NCBI GenBank assembly: GCA_001567275.1
Contig: LNBX01000046.1
Span: forward strand, 62,001 to 126,000
From: Bacteroidetes bacterium OLB10
Lineage (GTDB): Bacteria; Bacteroidota; Bacteroidia; AKYH767-A; OLB10
Direction: 5' to 3'
DNA: 64,000 nt
The translations under genes were made by a program, and so were the position numbers. The notes below the pieces were generated by a model. The model saw nothing but the letters and a program-made list of their open reading frames with translations, made no database searches and was not told the origin of the DNA. Shown here piece by piece: positions 8,414 through 19,600 of this stretch. Numbering within the stretch: the first letter of the stretch is position 1; every line of letters begins with the position of its first letter.

Positions 8414-11400
8414 ATGCCCGGAAGGATTAGCTTAAAACTAATATTCATTGTTTGGCTGGGATGTTTCATCAGTACTGAAACATTCAGCCAGAGGAGTGAT
8501 GTGTTCAGACATCTTAATACTTCACAAGGGCTTTCGCATAATAAGATTTCATGCGTACTGCAGGATAGCAGAGGATTCATCTGGATTGGAACAGAAGATG
8601 GTTTAAACCGTTATGATGGATACCATATAGATGTGTATAAGCATGACCCTGCTGATGCATCTTCGTTGACCAGCAGCAGCATCAGATGTTTGTTCGAAGA
8701 TCACTCTAAGAAACTTTGGATAGGTACGGATGACGGATTGGCGATGTTCGACAGTGAGATTGAAAAGTTTGTTCCCTTTAAAATAAATAATTCGGGAAAC
8801 TCCATAAGCAGCAATCAGGTAACCTGCATTGAAGAAGATGGTGATGGAAATCTTTGGATTGGTACTGCCGGAGGCGGACTCAACATATTTAATACTGCAT
8901 CAGGTAAATGGACTGTTTATAAAACGTCAGCGGAAGAAGGTGCCATTTGCAGTAATAACATAACTGCCATCACAAAGGATAAAGGAGGAGTTCTTTACAT
9001 TGGAACAGATAATGGACTTGCTATTGCAGATAAAGGAAACAAAGGAAAATTCACTGTTCTTAAAGCAATAGCAGGGAATAAAAATTCTATTCCGGAGAAT
9101 GATATTACGTGTCTGTATGCAGACTTTCAGAATAAATTATGGATTGGTACATTGAATAGCGGACTGAGTGTTATGGAAATGAGTAATCGAAGTTTTACTC
9201 ATTTCACCAACCTTGGCAATAACCAGAGCAATTCAGTCTTTGGAATAAATAAAGATCTGGATGGTAGTATTATAGTGGGTACACTCGGTAGTGGGTTACT
9301 GATTTTTAATCCCGAAGGAACATCTTACGAATCATATACTCATAGTAAAACGGACCCTTTTTCAGTAAGCAGTAATAATATATGGACTGTTTACCGAGAT
9401 AAGGCAGGCATTATCTGGATAGGCACTGATAACGGATTGGATTATTATAAAGATGACCTGATGCGTTTTAAAACACTGTTACCACTTAAAGATGAAGTTA
9501 CATCATCGGTCATACCCAATAAAAATTGCTATGCATTTTTAGCGGATGGAAACAATGTTTGGATGAGTGTATTAGGAACAGGAATAATCCTTAAAGACGA
9601 GAAAGGAAACATTCTTAAATCTTATTCCACTGCAGATGGACTTTCAGGTAATAATGTATTCAGTCTTTTCAGAGACAGAAACGGAGTGATTTGGGCAGGT
9701 ACTTACAATGGATTAACTTCAATTGATATGAAGAATAATCAGGTGAAAGCTTATTATGCAAATCAAGCCGACCCGCAGTCGCTCAGTTCTAATAATATAA
9801 GAGCAATTTGCGAAGATGAAAAAGGAAATTTGTTTATCGGTACTTATGGAGGTGGTTTGTGTGTGATGCAAAAAGACAATGGAGTTTTTAAAACGTACAG
9901 AAAAGGAGATAAAAACAGTATATCGAGCAATATCATAACGTCTCTTTATTATGACGGCCATGGTAATTTGTATGTAGGAACCTACGGTGGAGGCCTTTGC
10001 GTAATGAACACTTCATCTGGAAACTTTACAACTTATACCAATACAGTAAATAAAAGCAACAGCATCAGCAGTAATTATATCAACTGTATTTATGCTTATT
10101 CACCGGATAAAATATTAATCGGAACATACAGCGGTGGTTTAAATATTTTTCATACAACTTCTCAAACTTTTACAGTTTTAACTGAAAGAAGCGGGTTGTC
10201 AAATAATAATATAACCAATCTTGTTGCAGATGCCGAAAAAAATATCTGGTTTACAACAGGCAATCAGATATGTAAGGCAAAAATTAATGATAAAGATTCA
10301 CTGATATTTGTTCGCAACTACGATGAACAGGACGGTGTGTTTAATCATTTTAATGCAGGAGCATCACTGATTACTTCTGATGGCAGAATTTTCTTCGGAG
10401 GGAATAACGGATATAACCGGTTTAAACCATCATCCATCAAAGATAACCCATACATACCTCCGGTAGTCATTACCAAATTTTATTTATTTGAAAAACCCTA
10501 TTACATGGACACCATTATCATGTCCAAAAATGTAATTGAATTAAAATACAATCAGAATTTCTTTGCATTCGAATATGCTGCGTTAAATTATATTTTACCT
10601 GAAAAGAATCAATATGCTTATATGCTCGAAGGACTGGAGAAAGACTGGATTTATTGCGGCACCAGACGCGACAGGCAATATACCGATTTGGACCCGGGTA
10701 CATATAAATTCAGAGTAAAAGCATGTAATAATGATGGTGTATGGAATAACGAAGGCACCTATATTGTAATTATTATCAAACCTCCGTTTTGGCGAACGTG
10801 GTGGTTCTACATATTGTCAGCAGTTACGTTTATCGGTCTCACTGTAACGTACGTACGGCTTCGCACACGAACGCTCATGAAACAATATGAGGTGCTTGAA
10901 CAAAAAGTGCAGGAAAGAACTTCGGAATTAAGAGAAGAAAAAGAGAAATCGGAACAAAAATCTTTTGAACTTGAGAAAGCATTCAAGGAGCTGAGAGATA
11001 CGCAATCGCAACTGATACATGCAGAGAAAATGGCATCACTCGGACAACTTACAGCCGGAATCGCACATGAAATTCAGAATCCTCTGAACTTTGTAAACAA
11101 CTTTGCAGAGTTATCTCAGGAAATGGTTGACGAAGTGCAGGATGCCAAAACAGACCAAGAGAAAAAAGAAATATCGGAGGAATTAAAAAATAACCTGGCG
11201 AAGATTCACGAGCATGGAAAAAGAGCAGAACGTATTGTGAAAAGTATGCTCATGCATAGCCGTACGCAAACTGCCGAGAAAACAGCTGCAGACATAAATA
11301 AGCTCGCTGAAGATGCAATGAACCTTGCTTATACAGGTATTCGCGCCAAAGACAATAATTTTGGATGTGAAGTAATCGTTGAGAAAGACGAGTCATTGCC

Positions 11401-11767
11401 GGAGATTAAAATTGTACAGCAGGACATCAGCAGAGTATTACTTAATATTTTCAATAATGCATTTTATGCAGTAAATCAGTTGAGAAAGACCAGCACCAAT
11501 GATTATAAGCCGAAGGTTAAACTTAAAACAGAATACATAAGCAATAAAGTTGTAATACGAGTCAGCGATAATGGAGGCGGCATTCCAGATGAGGTTGTAG
11601 ATAAAATCTTTCAACCGTTTTTCACTACGAAACCTACCGGTGAAGGAACCGGATTAGGATTGTCTTTGAGTTATGATATAATCACAAAAGGTCATTATGG
11701 ATCTTTAAAAGTAAATGTAAATAAAGGAGTAGGTTCTGAGTTTATTATAGAACTGCCCGTTATGTAA
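8414..11767 (+). CDS. Two-component-propeller sensor histidine kinase
   Basis: An 1117-residue one-pass membrane sensor. After the signal peptide (ends near TETFSQ) come two seven-bladed propellers built from reg_prop repeats with the motif xxxIWIGTxxGL (about residues 30-670). A Y_Y_Y immunoglobulin-like domain follows (about 700-785, KNQYAYMLEGLEKDW), then a membrane helix near 797-818, a coiled coil and the kinase core. The core has GIAHEIQNPLNF (His885), N-box LNIFNNAFYAV, G1 DNGGGIPDEV and GEGTGLGLSLSYD. This is the periplasmic sensor layout of the hybrid regulators that detect polysaccharides in Bacteroides, but it lacks their receiver and AraC parts. The stand-alone receiver starts 15 bp downstream. 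The ligand is unknown. Confidence 0.92.
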   Translation: MPGRISLKLIFIVWLGCFISTETFSQRSDVFRHLNTSQGLSHNKISCVLQDSRGFIWIGTEDGLNRYDGYHIDVYKHDPADASSLTSSSIRCLFEDHSKKLWIGTDDGLAMFDSEIEKFVPFKINNSGNSISSNQVTCIEEDGDGNLWIGTAGGGLNIFNTASGKWTVYKTSAEEGAICSNNITAITKDKGGVLYIGTDNGLAIADKGNKGKFTVLKAIAGNKNSIPENDITCLYADFQNKLWIGTLNSGLSVMEMSNRSFTHFTNLGNNQSNSVFGINKDLDGSIIVGTLGSGLLIFNPEGTSYESYTHSKTDPFSVSSNNIWTVYRDKAGIIWIGTDNGLDYYKDDLMRFKTLLPLKDEVTSSVIPNKNCYAFLADGNNVWMSVLGTGIILKDEKGNILKSYSTADGLSGNNVFSLFRDRNGVIWAGTYNGLTSIDMKNNQVKAYYANQADPQSLSSNNIRAICEDEKGNLFIGTYGGGLCVMQKDNGVFKTYRKGDKNSISSNIITSLYYDGHGNLYVGTYGGGLCVMNTSSGNFTTYTNTVNKSNSISSNYINCIYAYSPDKILIGTYSGGLNIFHTTSQTFTVLTERSGLSNNNITNLVADAEKNIWFTTGNQICKAKINDKDSLIFVRNYDEQDGVFNHFNAGASLITSDGRIFFGGNNGYNRFKPSSIKDNPYIPPVVITKFYLFEKPYYMDTIIMSKNVIELKYNQNFFAFEYAALNYILPEKNQYAYMLEGLEKDWIYCGTRRDRQYTDLDPGTYKFRVKACNNDGVWNNEGTYIVIIIKPPFWRTWWFYILSAVTFIGLTVTYVRLRTRTLMKQYEVLEQKVQERTSELREEKEKSEQKSFELEKAFKELRDTQSQLIHAEKMASLGQLTAGIAHEIQNPLNFVNNFAELSQEMVDEVQDAKTDQEKKEISEELKNNLAKIHEHGKRAERIVKSMLMHSRTQTAEKTAADINKLAEDAMNLAYTGIRAKDNNFGCEVIVEKDESLPEIKIVQQDISRVLLNIFNNAFYAVNQLRKTSTNDYKPKVKLKTEYISNKVVIRVSDNGGGIPDEVVDKIFQPFFTTKPTGEGTGLGLSLSYDIITKGHYGSLKVNVNKGVGSEFIIELPVM

Positions 11768-11782
11768 AATAATATCCAACCA

Positions 11783-12169
11783 ATGATACCTAATGTTTTA
11801 GTTGTTGACGATGAACGTGATGTAGAACTTCTGTTCCGTCAGAGATTTCGCAAAGAAATCAGAGAAAGAAAAATTGTATTTCACTTTGCATTCAGTGGTG
11901 AGGAGGCTATTCATTTTCTGCATGGCCAGTCACCATTAGATGTGATGATGGTTTTGTCGGATATCAATATGCCCGGGATGAACGGATTGCAATTAGCTGA
12001 AAAAGTAAAGACAGAGTTTCCATTGCTGAAGATAATAATGGTTTCGGCTTATGGAGATGACAAAAACATATTTGAAGCACAACAGAAAGGCGTAGATGAT
12101 TTTGTGACTAAACCGGTGGAATTTGATTTGTTAAAATCAAGAATAAGCAAATTATTAAATGTAGAGTGA
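11783..12169 (+). CDS. Stand-alone response regulator receiver protein
   Basis: A 128-residue single REC domain with no output domain. The acidic pair is D9/D10 (VVDDE), the phosphoacceptor Asp60 ([11 protein letters not shown]), the switch Ser/Thr is in MVSAYGD near residue 88, and the conserved Lys is in VTKPVE near 112. It lies 15 bp after the propeller kinase and 1 bp before the hybrid kinase, so it is almost surely co-transcribed. Single-domain receivers act by protein contact or as phosphate shuttles in phosphorelays. Its N-terminal region ([16 protein letters not shown]) closely matches that of the next protein, suggesting duplication. Confidence 0.9.
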   Translation: MIPNVLVVDDERDVELLFRQRFRKEIRERKIVFHFAFSGEEAIHFLHGQSPLDVMMVLSDINMPGMNGLQLAEKVKTEFPLLKIIMVSAYGDDKNIFEAQQKGVDDFVTKPVEFDLLKSRISKLLNVE

Positions 12170-12170
12170 T

Positions 12171-13785
12171 ATGGCCAGTAGGATATTGGTAGTAGATGAC
12201 GAAGCTGATCTTGAACTTTTAATACGGCAACGTTTCAGATCTCGGATCAAGAGCGAAGAACTGGAATTTGAATTTGCTCATAATGGTCAGGAAGCTTTAA
12301 ATAAATTAAAGGATGATGCAACTATTGATTTGGTGTTTACGGATATTAATATGCCCATCATGGATGGTCTAACTTTATTACGTAAGATTAAAGAATCAAA
12401 TATTCATTCTAAGGCAGTGGTAATTTCGGCTTATGGTGATATGGATAATATCAGAAAAGCAATGAACAGCGGGGCTTTCGATTTTATTACAAAACCCATA
12501 GACATGACAGACCTTGACACTACTATGAATAAAGGGTTGTCTGAAATGGAAATGATTAAGCAGGGAATAAGAGCAAAGGAAGAACTCAAAAATACTATTA
12601 TTGAAAAAGAGGTGGCAGTGATAGAGAAGGAAAAGGCTGAAGAATCGAAAAGACTGAAGCAGCAGTTCCTTGCCAACATGAGTCATGAAATCCGCACTCC
12701 GATGAATGCAATTATAGGAACTGTGAACCTTCTGACTAAATCGGATTTAGATTCTAAGCAAAGTAAATATATAAACATCATTAAGACGAGTGCAGATAAC
12801 TTGTTAGTGATTATCAATGACATTTTGGATATTTCCAAAATTGAATCCGGAAAATTTACAATAGAAAATGTTGCCTTCAATTTGAAGGAAAAAGTGATGC
12901 ATGTTTATGAATCGCTGAAAGCAAAAGCTGAAGAAAAAACATCTGGAGTTAAATGTAAAATACAGTGATGACATTGGAGATTATTATTTGGGTGATCCGG
13001 TAAGGATAACACAGGTGTTGATTAATCTTACAGGAAATGCGCTCAAGTTTACTGAGAAAGGTTCAGTGACTATTGAAGTGAAGCAATGTTCGGAAAGCAG
13101 CAAGGGAGTTTGTTTTAGTGTGATAGATACAGGTATTGGAATTGCAGAAGATAAAATGAAATTTATTTTCGAAAGTTTTGTATCGGAAAGTTCAGATACC
13201 ACTCGTAAATTCGGTGGTACAGGTCTGGGACTGACAATAAGCAAGCAATTAGTAGAATTGATGGGTGGCGAACTGAAAGTGAAAAGTAAGCAAGGGGAAG
13301 GATCTGTTTTTACATTTACATTACCTATGACACGCGTTGAGTCGCTAACTTCCGAAATTAATGACTCAAATGATAAAAAGGAATTAAAGGTAAGACCCGG
13401 GCTGCGCATATTGTTAGCAGAAGACAACAAGTTTAACCAAATGGTTGCTGAAGATACCTTGAACACACTCCTTCCTGAGCTGAGCATGACCATGGTTGAT
13501 AATGGCAAGGAAGCTGTTGAAAAGTTAAAGGCTAACATTTATGATTTAGTTATTTTGGATATTCACATGCCGGAAATGGATGGTTATGAAGCAGCATCTT
13601 TTATTCGAAATCAGCTGCCACCTCCTGCAAATTCAATTCCTATTCTTGCAATGACGGCCAATGTAATTGCTGAAGAGATTGAAAAATGTTTTGATGTGGG
13701 GATGAATGCTTATGTGAGCAAGCCTTTCAATGAAGAAGATTTGCTAAAAAAAATTATAGCCTTAACAGAAATAAGAAAGAAATAA
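12171..13785 (+). CDS. Hybrid kinase REC-HisKA-HATPase-REC, frame interrupted near 12934
   Basis: A cytoplasmic hybrid kinase without membrane segments. The N-terminal receiver has Asp58 ([11 protein letters not shown]). A coiled coil (about 130-165) leads to the HisKA H-box SHEIRTPMN (His172). The first frame stops at 12966-12968. The ATP-binding domain ([33 protein letters not shown]) and a second receiver (LLAEDN; phospho-site [10 protein letters not shown]) continue in the +1 frame to 13785. Removing one A from the run A12934-12939 restores a family-like join, [16 protein letters not shown]...YYLGDPV, giving about 537 residues. The two receivers flanking the kinase suggest input phosphorylation followed by forward transfer. 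It follows the lone receiver by 1 bp and closes the signalling operon. The break is probably a sequencing artefact. Confidence 0.87.
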
Positions 13786-13852
13786 AAGGAAGAAATGCAG
13801 ACGGTTGGTCAATTAGCTTAATAAAATTATCAAATTAAGTAGCGACAAAAAT

Positions 13853-15727
13853 TTACTTGCCGGTATACATGTATTTTATTTCTGTGCGGATATTAATCTG
13901 ATGATCTTCTTCAAGACAAAGTACACCTTTTCTGCAGTTATTTAACAAACGTAGTGAACCATAGCCTACTGCAATAATCCTGTCTTTATTTATACCTTTT
14001 TGTATGAGATATTCAGCAGCATGATCTGCTCTTGCCTGAGAGAGTATCAGATTATCTCTGTCGTTACCTCTGGAATCCGTATGACAACTCAGTTCTATTT
14101 TTACATTCTTATTGTCCGAAAGGATATTATACAATTTATTCAACTCTGCTTTAGTTGCCGGTTTTAAATCGGATGATCCTTTGTCAAAAGTAATTCCTCT
14201 CCAGATAACAGGTTTGTTGTACTGTAATTTATCAAGTGCAATATCTTCGTTAATGACCGCTGACCTTCTGTATCCGTTGGTATTAAAACTAACTGATGTT
14301 GTAAAATAATTTTTGTCTTCAGCACGCAAAGTATAATTCAGATTATTTCCTATTACAATTTGATATTCACCCTCGGCATTCACCGGCAGTATGGAATCCT
14401 TAGTGCCACCTGACAGAACCAAATAAATATTTTTCAAAGGTTTATTTGTTGATTTGTCTGTGATGCGACCTTGCAGAGTAAGGATAGGAGGATTTTTTAT
14501 AAATGAAAAAATCTTATCCTTCTCATTAATTCTGTTACTGCTGAAATAGCCTTTTAACTCATTTTTTTCACAAATGAAACCGAAGTCATCGTTTGAACTG
14601 TTGATGGGATAACCCATGTTCTCAGGTTTAGTCCAGTTTCCATCTTTAAATTCTGTTCTGTAAATATCAAGACCACCAATTCCTATCATTCCATCACTCG
14701 AAAAATATAAAACAGAGTCATTCAACAGAAAAGGAAACATTTCATTGCCTGTACTGTTGATTTCTCTTCCCAGGCTTACAGGTTGTTTCCATGCTCCGTT
14801 GATATATTCAGTTCTGTATAAATCCGTTCCACCATAGCCCCATGGCATATCAGATACAAAAACCATTACATTGCCACTGGGTGATAAAGTTGGGTGCCCA
14901 ACACTGTATTCTTTATTGTTAAAAGACATTTCACCGGTTATATTCCACTCTCCTTCTGAAGTTGTTCCATAATAAATCTTCAATACATTTTCACTCTGCT
15001 TATTCGTTACAATTTTTTTTCCTTCATTGTCATTGCGAGTAATATAAATAGATGAATAATTACTGTTAAAAGTACATGGACCCTCATTAAAAATTGAATT
15101 CACATTACCTCTCAGTGGAACAGGATCCAGCCAATTGCCGCCATCCGTTTGTTGAGCATAAAACAAATTATAGTCATCACCTACAGGGTCATTGTTGTTC
15201 TTGTTATTGAGATCACGGTTAGAAACAAATACAATTCCTGAATGGTAATATACCGGAGAGAAATTACTCTCATCGGCACCATTAATCTTCAATGCCTGAA
15301 TACTGAATAAAAGCGAATCTCTGAATAGCATTTCAATAGAATCACATGATGCAAGCATATTCAGTGCCTTGGTATCAGATCGGTTTATCTGAAGATATTT
15401 CTCGAACCATTTACGCGCTTCTTTATACTTGCCATTTTGCATCAGAGCTTCAGCGTAGTAAAACTGATACAATGGATCATTACTGAAAGTGATTATTTGT
15501 GCATATAGTTTTTCGGTGTTTTTAAAGTTTCTTACATTACGATAGCAATCTGCAAGTTTTATCAGCGTATTCGCATCAAATTTTTTGCTGATGACTTTTT
15601 CGTAGTAAGGAATTGCTTTTTCATAAATATTCTGTTCATAATAATCGTCAGCTGTTCGCAACTTTACAGTGGTACATGAACAGATAACTAAAACAAGCGA
15701 TAATAAAAAGTAAGTGTTTAACTTCAT
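13853..15727 (-). CDS. PorE-like OmpA-family lipoprotein (TPR, PD40 propeller, CRD, OmpA domain)
   Basis: A 624-residue lipoprotein; the start is ATG 15727, giving signal MKLNTYFLLSLVLVICSC with the lipid cysteine near residue 18. The upstream in-frame ATG at 15781 lies inside the SprF-like gene and lacks a signal. Domains in order are TPR (about 25-140), a PD40/WD40-like propeller (about 170-410, with repeats such as VFVSDMPWGYGGTDLYRTE), a carboxypeptidase-regulatory-like domain (about 420-495, LTLQGRITDKSTNKPLKNI), and an OmpA peptidoglycan-binding domain (about 510-615, SCHTDSRGNDRDN). This exact order matches PorE of the T9SS, which tethers the secretion machinery to peptidoglycan, though many Bacteroidota have several paralogues. 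It is the last gene of the adhesin operon, 4 bp after the SprF-like gene. Confidence 0.87.
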   Translation of the reverse strand: MKLNTYFLLSLVLVICSCTTVKLRTADDYYEQNIYEKAIPYYEKVISKKFDANTLIKLADCYRNVRNFKNTEKLYAQIITFSNDPLYQFYYAEALMQNGKYKEARKWFEKYLQINRSDTKALNMLASCDSIEMLFRDSLLFSIQALKINGADESNFSPVYYHSGIVFVSNRDLNNKNNNDPVGDDYNLFYAQQTDGGNWLDPVPLRGNVNSIFNEGPCTFNSNYSSIYITRNDNEGKKIVTNKQSENVLKIYYGTTSEGEWNITGEMSFNNKEYSVGHPTLSPSGNVMVFVSDMPWGYGGTDLYRTEYINGAWKQPVSLGREINSTGNEMFPFLLNDSVLYFSSDGMIGIGGLDIYRTEFKDGNWTKPENMGYPINSSNDDFGFICEKNELKGYFSSNRINEKDKIFSFIKNPPILTLQGRITDKSTNKPLKNIYLVLSGGTKDSILPVNAEGEYQIVIGNNLNYTLRAEDKNYFTTSVSFNTNGYRRSAVINEDIALDKLQYNKPVIWRGITFDKGSSDLKPATKAELNKLYNILSDNKNVKIELSCHTDSRGNDRDNLILSQARADHAAEYLIQKGINKDRIIAVGYGSLRLLNNCRKGVLCLEEDHQINIRTEIKYMYTGK

Positions 15728-15731
15728 GGCA

Positions 15732-16649
15732 TTAAAAATAGCGCGGAGTTTTGATTTTGGAAACTTTATAGCCAAAATCATAGCCTAACATAAATTCATG
15801 TGATCCTGCGGAATAATTTCTTAATGGTGACAGCGTATAATCAAAGGAATAACCTAATCTTAATTTTTTTGTGAGTTGATATTCCCCAATCAAAGCAACT
15901 GCATCGTTTGAACGGTATGAAGCGCCTACCCATATAATATTATTTAATAACAGATTCGCATTGATGTCAAATTGTATTGGTGCTCCATCAACATATTTTA
16001 CCAACACAGATGGTTTTAATTTTACCTGTTCACTCAGTGAAAATACATAACCTGATGTAAGAAAATAATGCCTTCTTACTCTGTGTACATCATCCATTTC
16101 AACTGAAAGTGTTTTGAGCGGGTCGTAACTGATAAGAAGTGGTGCAGATATTCCTGCATAAAACAAGTCAGTGTAATAATAAATACCAAAACCTACATTG
16201 GGCAATACATTGTTTACAGTATTGTTTTCATAAACAGGGTCGTTATTGTCATTATATATCAAATCAGAAATAGTGGACTTGAGATATGTTAATCCTGCCT
16301 GAAGACCGAATGCAAGTTTTGACTCGCCATATTCTATACGGTAAGAGTAGCTTCCGAATAATTCAGTGCGGTTGGAGATGCCTGCATGGTCATTGCTGAT
16401 GTATAATCCCAATCCAACTTTTTTCTCATCTAATGCACCATGAATACTTGCAGTTTCGGTAGTAGGAGACCCTTTAAATCCCGCCCACTGTTTGCGCACC
16501 ATCATGGTTGCACTGGTAAAAGGTTTACTTCCTGCATAAGCAGGATTAATCACCAAACCATTGAACATATACTGCGAAAACACCGGTGCTTGCTGACCCT
16601 GAGAAGCGATGCCAATGAAGAGGAAGAGTATTGTTAAATAATTTCTCAT
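15732..16649 (-). CDS. PorP/SprF family T9SS outer-membrane protein
   Basis: A 305-residue beta-barrel-type protein with signal peptide MRNYLTILFLFIGIASQGQ. The family signature QYMFNGLVINPAYAGS is at about residues 25-40, followed by RKQWAGFKGSP. PorP/SprF proteins bind PorE and hold specific T9SS cargo at the outer membrane; in Flavobacterium johnsoniae SprF is needed for SprB export. The gene lies 4 bp after the SprB-like adhesin and 4 bp before the PorE-like gene, so it most likely serves that adhesin. The C-terminal part (LRLGYSFDYTLSPL, HEFMLGYDF) has the alternating pattern of barrel strands. Confidence 0.93.
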   Translation of the reverse strand: MRNYLTILFLFIGIASQGQQAPVFSQYMFNGLVINPAYAGSKPFTSATMMVRKQWAGFKGSPTTETASIHGALDEKKVGLGLYISNDHAGISNRTELFGSYSYRIEYGESKLAFGLQAGLTYLKSTISDLIYNDNNDPVYENNTVNNVLPNVGFGIYYYTDLFYAGISAPLLISYDPLKTLSVEMDDVHRVRRHYFLTSGYVFSLSEQVKLKPSVLVKYVDGAPIQFDINANLLLNNIIWVGASYRSNDAVALIGEYQLTKKLRLGYSFDYTLSPLRNYSAGSHEFMLGYDFGYKVSKIKTPRYF

Positions 16650-16653
16650 GGTT

Positions 16654-19600
16654 TTATCTTCTTAAGTCAATATATGTTTTGAGAATAATATTTCTTGCAG
16701 GGATGCTGAATATGGCATAATAAGTTCCATCTGGCAATATCTGATTTGAATTACTTCTTCCATCCCAGTTATTTCTGTAGTTTTTCTTTTCATATACCAG
16801 ATTACCCCATCGGTTATAAACTGAAAATTTGTTTTCGTTGTTGTCTAACCCGCGAATCTCATACAAATCATTATATCCGTCTTCGTTTGGTGTAAATCCT
16901 GTTGGTAATACAACATCTGTATAACATTGCTCAGGAGGTAATAAAGTAACTTTGATTGTATCTGATGAAGAGCAATTGCCATTAGTGATTGTCCAGATAA
17001 ATCCGTTTACTCCCGGATTAAGATTTTCAACTTTTGTTTGTGCTGAGCTGTCATTTTCAATCTGACTTGTTCCGAAGAGAATTGACCAGATCCCTGAGCC
17101 TGATGATGGAGGAACAGCAGATAAAAACACGAATGAATCACAAACATCCTGATCAATTCCTGCATCAGCAATAATTTTTTCTTTCTTATTGATGATGTAG
17201 ATGGCAGTGTCAGAACAGTTGTTGTCATATACAACCCATGCAAAAACATTCACCCCGTTGCCAATAGCGTTTATCTGGGTTGTAACAGAATCAGGATGTA
17301 CAATTACAGCACTGCCTGATTTTAATATCCATTTACCTAAACCATATAATGGTGTTGATGCTGTTAAAGTAGATGTGTCAATTCCGCAAATAGAAACTGT
17401 AAAATCGTTGCCTGCATAAAGTGCAGGAGGTTCTGTTAATGTGAATGATTTCGTCACAGAGCATCCTGTTGAATCGGTTACTGTTACGGTATAGGGGCCG
17501 GCTGATAATGAACCCGCAGTTGCACCTGTTACTCCGCTTATGCTCCATTGATAACTATAGTCTGTTCCTGTAGTTCCGGGAATACCACCTGTAACAAATA
17601 AATTTATTTCGCCATCACTTTTTCCATTACATGAAATATTGTAAGGTGGATTTTTTTGAGAAATAATTTCAGTGATTATTATCTGTGGAGGCTCAGTGAT
17701 AACAAAACTTCTGACGGTAACACAGTTGTTAGCATCAGTAGCTGTAAAAGTATAATTGCCCGGAGGAAGATTGTTTCTTGTTAAAGCCACAGAACTGTCA
17801 TTCCACATGTAGGAGATTGGCTGTGCTGCGCCCGAAACTGTTAATGTGATGCTGCCATCATTATTTCCAAAGCAACTTACATTTGATGAATCAAGTACAG
17901 TAATTTCCGGTCCCTGAATGTTACTTACTGTTGCCAGTACCGTTACAATGCAGCCTGAATTATCTTTAACCCGAATAGTATCAACGCCCGGTGCTATATT
18001 TGAGTAAACCGAATCTGTACCAAAGGCACCATTATTCAAAGCATAAACAAATCCACCACTGCCTCCTGTGGCAGTAACTGAAATTTGACCATTGCTGTTA
18101 CCACAACTTGCATTGTTGATATTAAGGACAGGTTGTATGGCAGTAAACAGATGATTTATAGTTACTGCTGCAGATGCTGTACATCCGTTTACATCACTGA
18201 CTATGCAAGTATAATTGCCCTGTGTTAAGTTTACTGCTGTTGCAGTATTCTGAACGGGAGAGGTTCCAATCCACTGATAAGTTATAGGAGAGGCTCCTCC
18301 TGTAACCTGTATGGTTGCTGTGCCTGAACTATCACCAAAACATACTATATCGGTAGTGTTTACCGAAACAATCTGAGGTCCGTTTGTTGAAGGGATACTG
18401 AAAGTCGTATCGCGATGACAACCTGAATTGTCAGTTATTGTTAAAGTGAAAACGGTTCCTGCTACGCCCTGAACCAGTGTACCTGTTGAACCATCTGACC
18501 AAAGCAATGTTGGCACTGAAGATCCTCCGGATGGAGAAGCAACAGCAGAGCCGGGTGTTCCTCCGTTGCAAGGACCGGGAATTAAAATAAGTCCAAATTG
18601 TAATTGTGGATTTTGAGTAATTGTCTGAGTGATGGTAGTGGTACATTGTACAGCATCAGTTATCGTCACAGTGTATGTACCTACAGTTAGCTGTGAGATA
18701 TTAGCAGTAGTTGCTCCGTTACTCCAAAGATAAGTCAGCGGGGGTGTCCCGCCACCTGCAGTAATTTGTATTGATCCGGTTGAATCACCATAGCAAGTGA
18801 CATTTTGGAATGACGAAACAGATGCAGTAATTGGTAATGTCGAAGGAATATTCACCGTAACTGATTTTGAACAGTTATGCTGATCGGTTACTGTAACTGT
18901 ATAATTCTGATTTGCGAGATTTACAGCTGTTGCATTTGTTGAACCATCAGACCATATATAAGTGTATGGAGCTGTACCTCCCGTTACCTGAGCTGTTGCA
19001 CTTCCTGTTGGTCCACTGCATCCTGTAGGTGTGGTTGTAAATGTAATCGAAATTGAATCCGGAGATAAAATATTTATATCGGGCATAGTATAGCTGCATC
19101 CTGCTCCGTCAGTAACTGTTACAGTATATGTACCTCCCGGAATATTAATTAAGTCCTGCGTTTGTAAATTATTATAACTCCATTGATATGAATAATTACC
19201 AATACCTCCTGATGGTGTAATATAAATATTACCATCCCACAAACCATAACAACTTACATTGTTTGAACTGTCTAACTGTACCATGGTTGCAGGAGTTCGG
19301 TTCACTATCACAGTATCTTGCTTAACACAACCGTTTCCATCGGTAACAGTAATGGTATAAGTTCCATTTGATAATGTAGATTGTTGGTTGGTGCCTGTTG
19401 CACCATTGCTCCATAAATAACTGTAAGGTGTTGCACCACCTGTCACATTAAATATGGCAATTCCATTATTCAATGCACATGAAGCATTGGTTGAAGAGTG
19501 AGAAATAACCAGTAACGGTGGATTAAATAATGTGTCTTTGGAAGTGGCTGAGCAACCATTGATGTCGGTAACAGTTACTGTATATATACCTGCAGGAATA

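Noticed and set aside
12984..13538. A 184-codon minus-strand open frame opposite the ATPase domain of the hybrid kinase
   Set aside because: The plus strand encodes clear HATPase and receiver motifs; the antisense product is Ser/Leu-rich with no family features.
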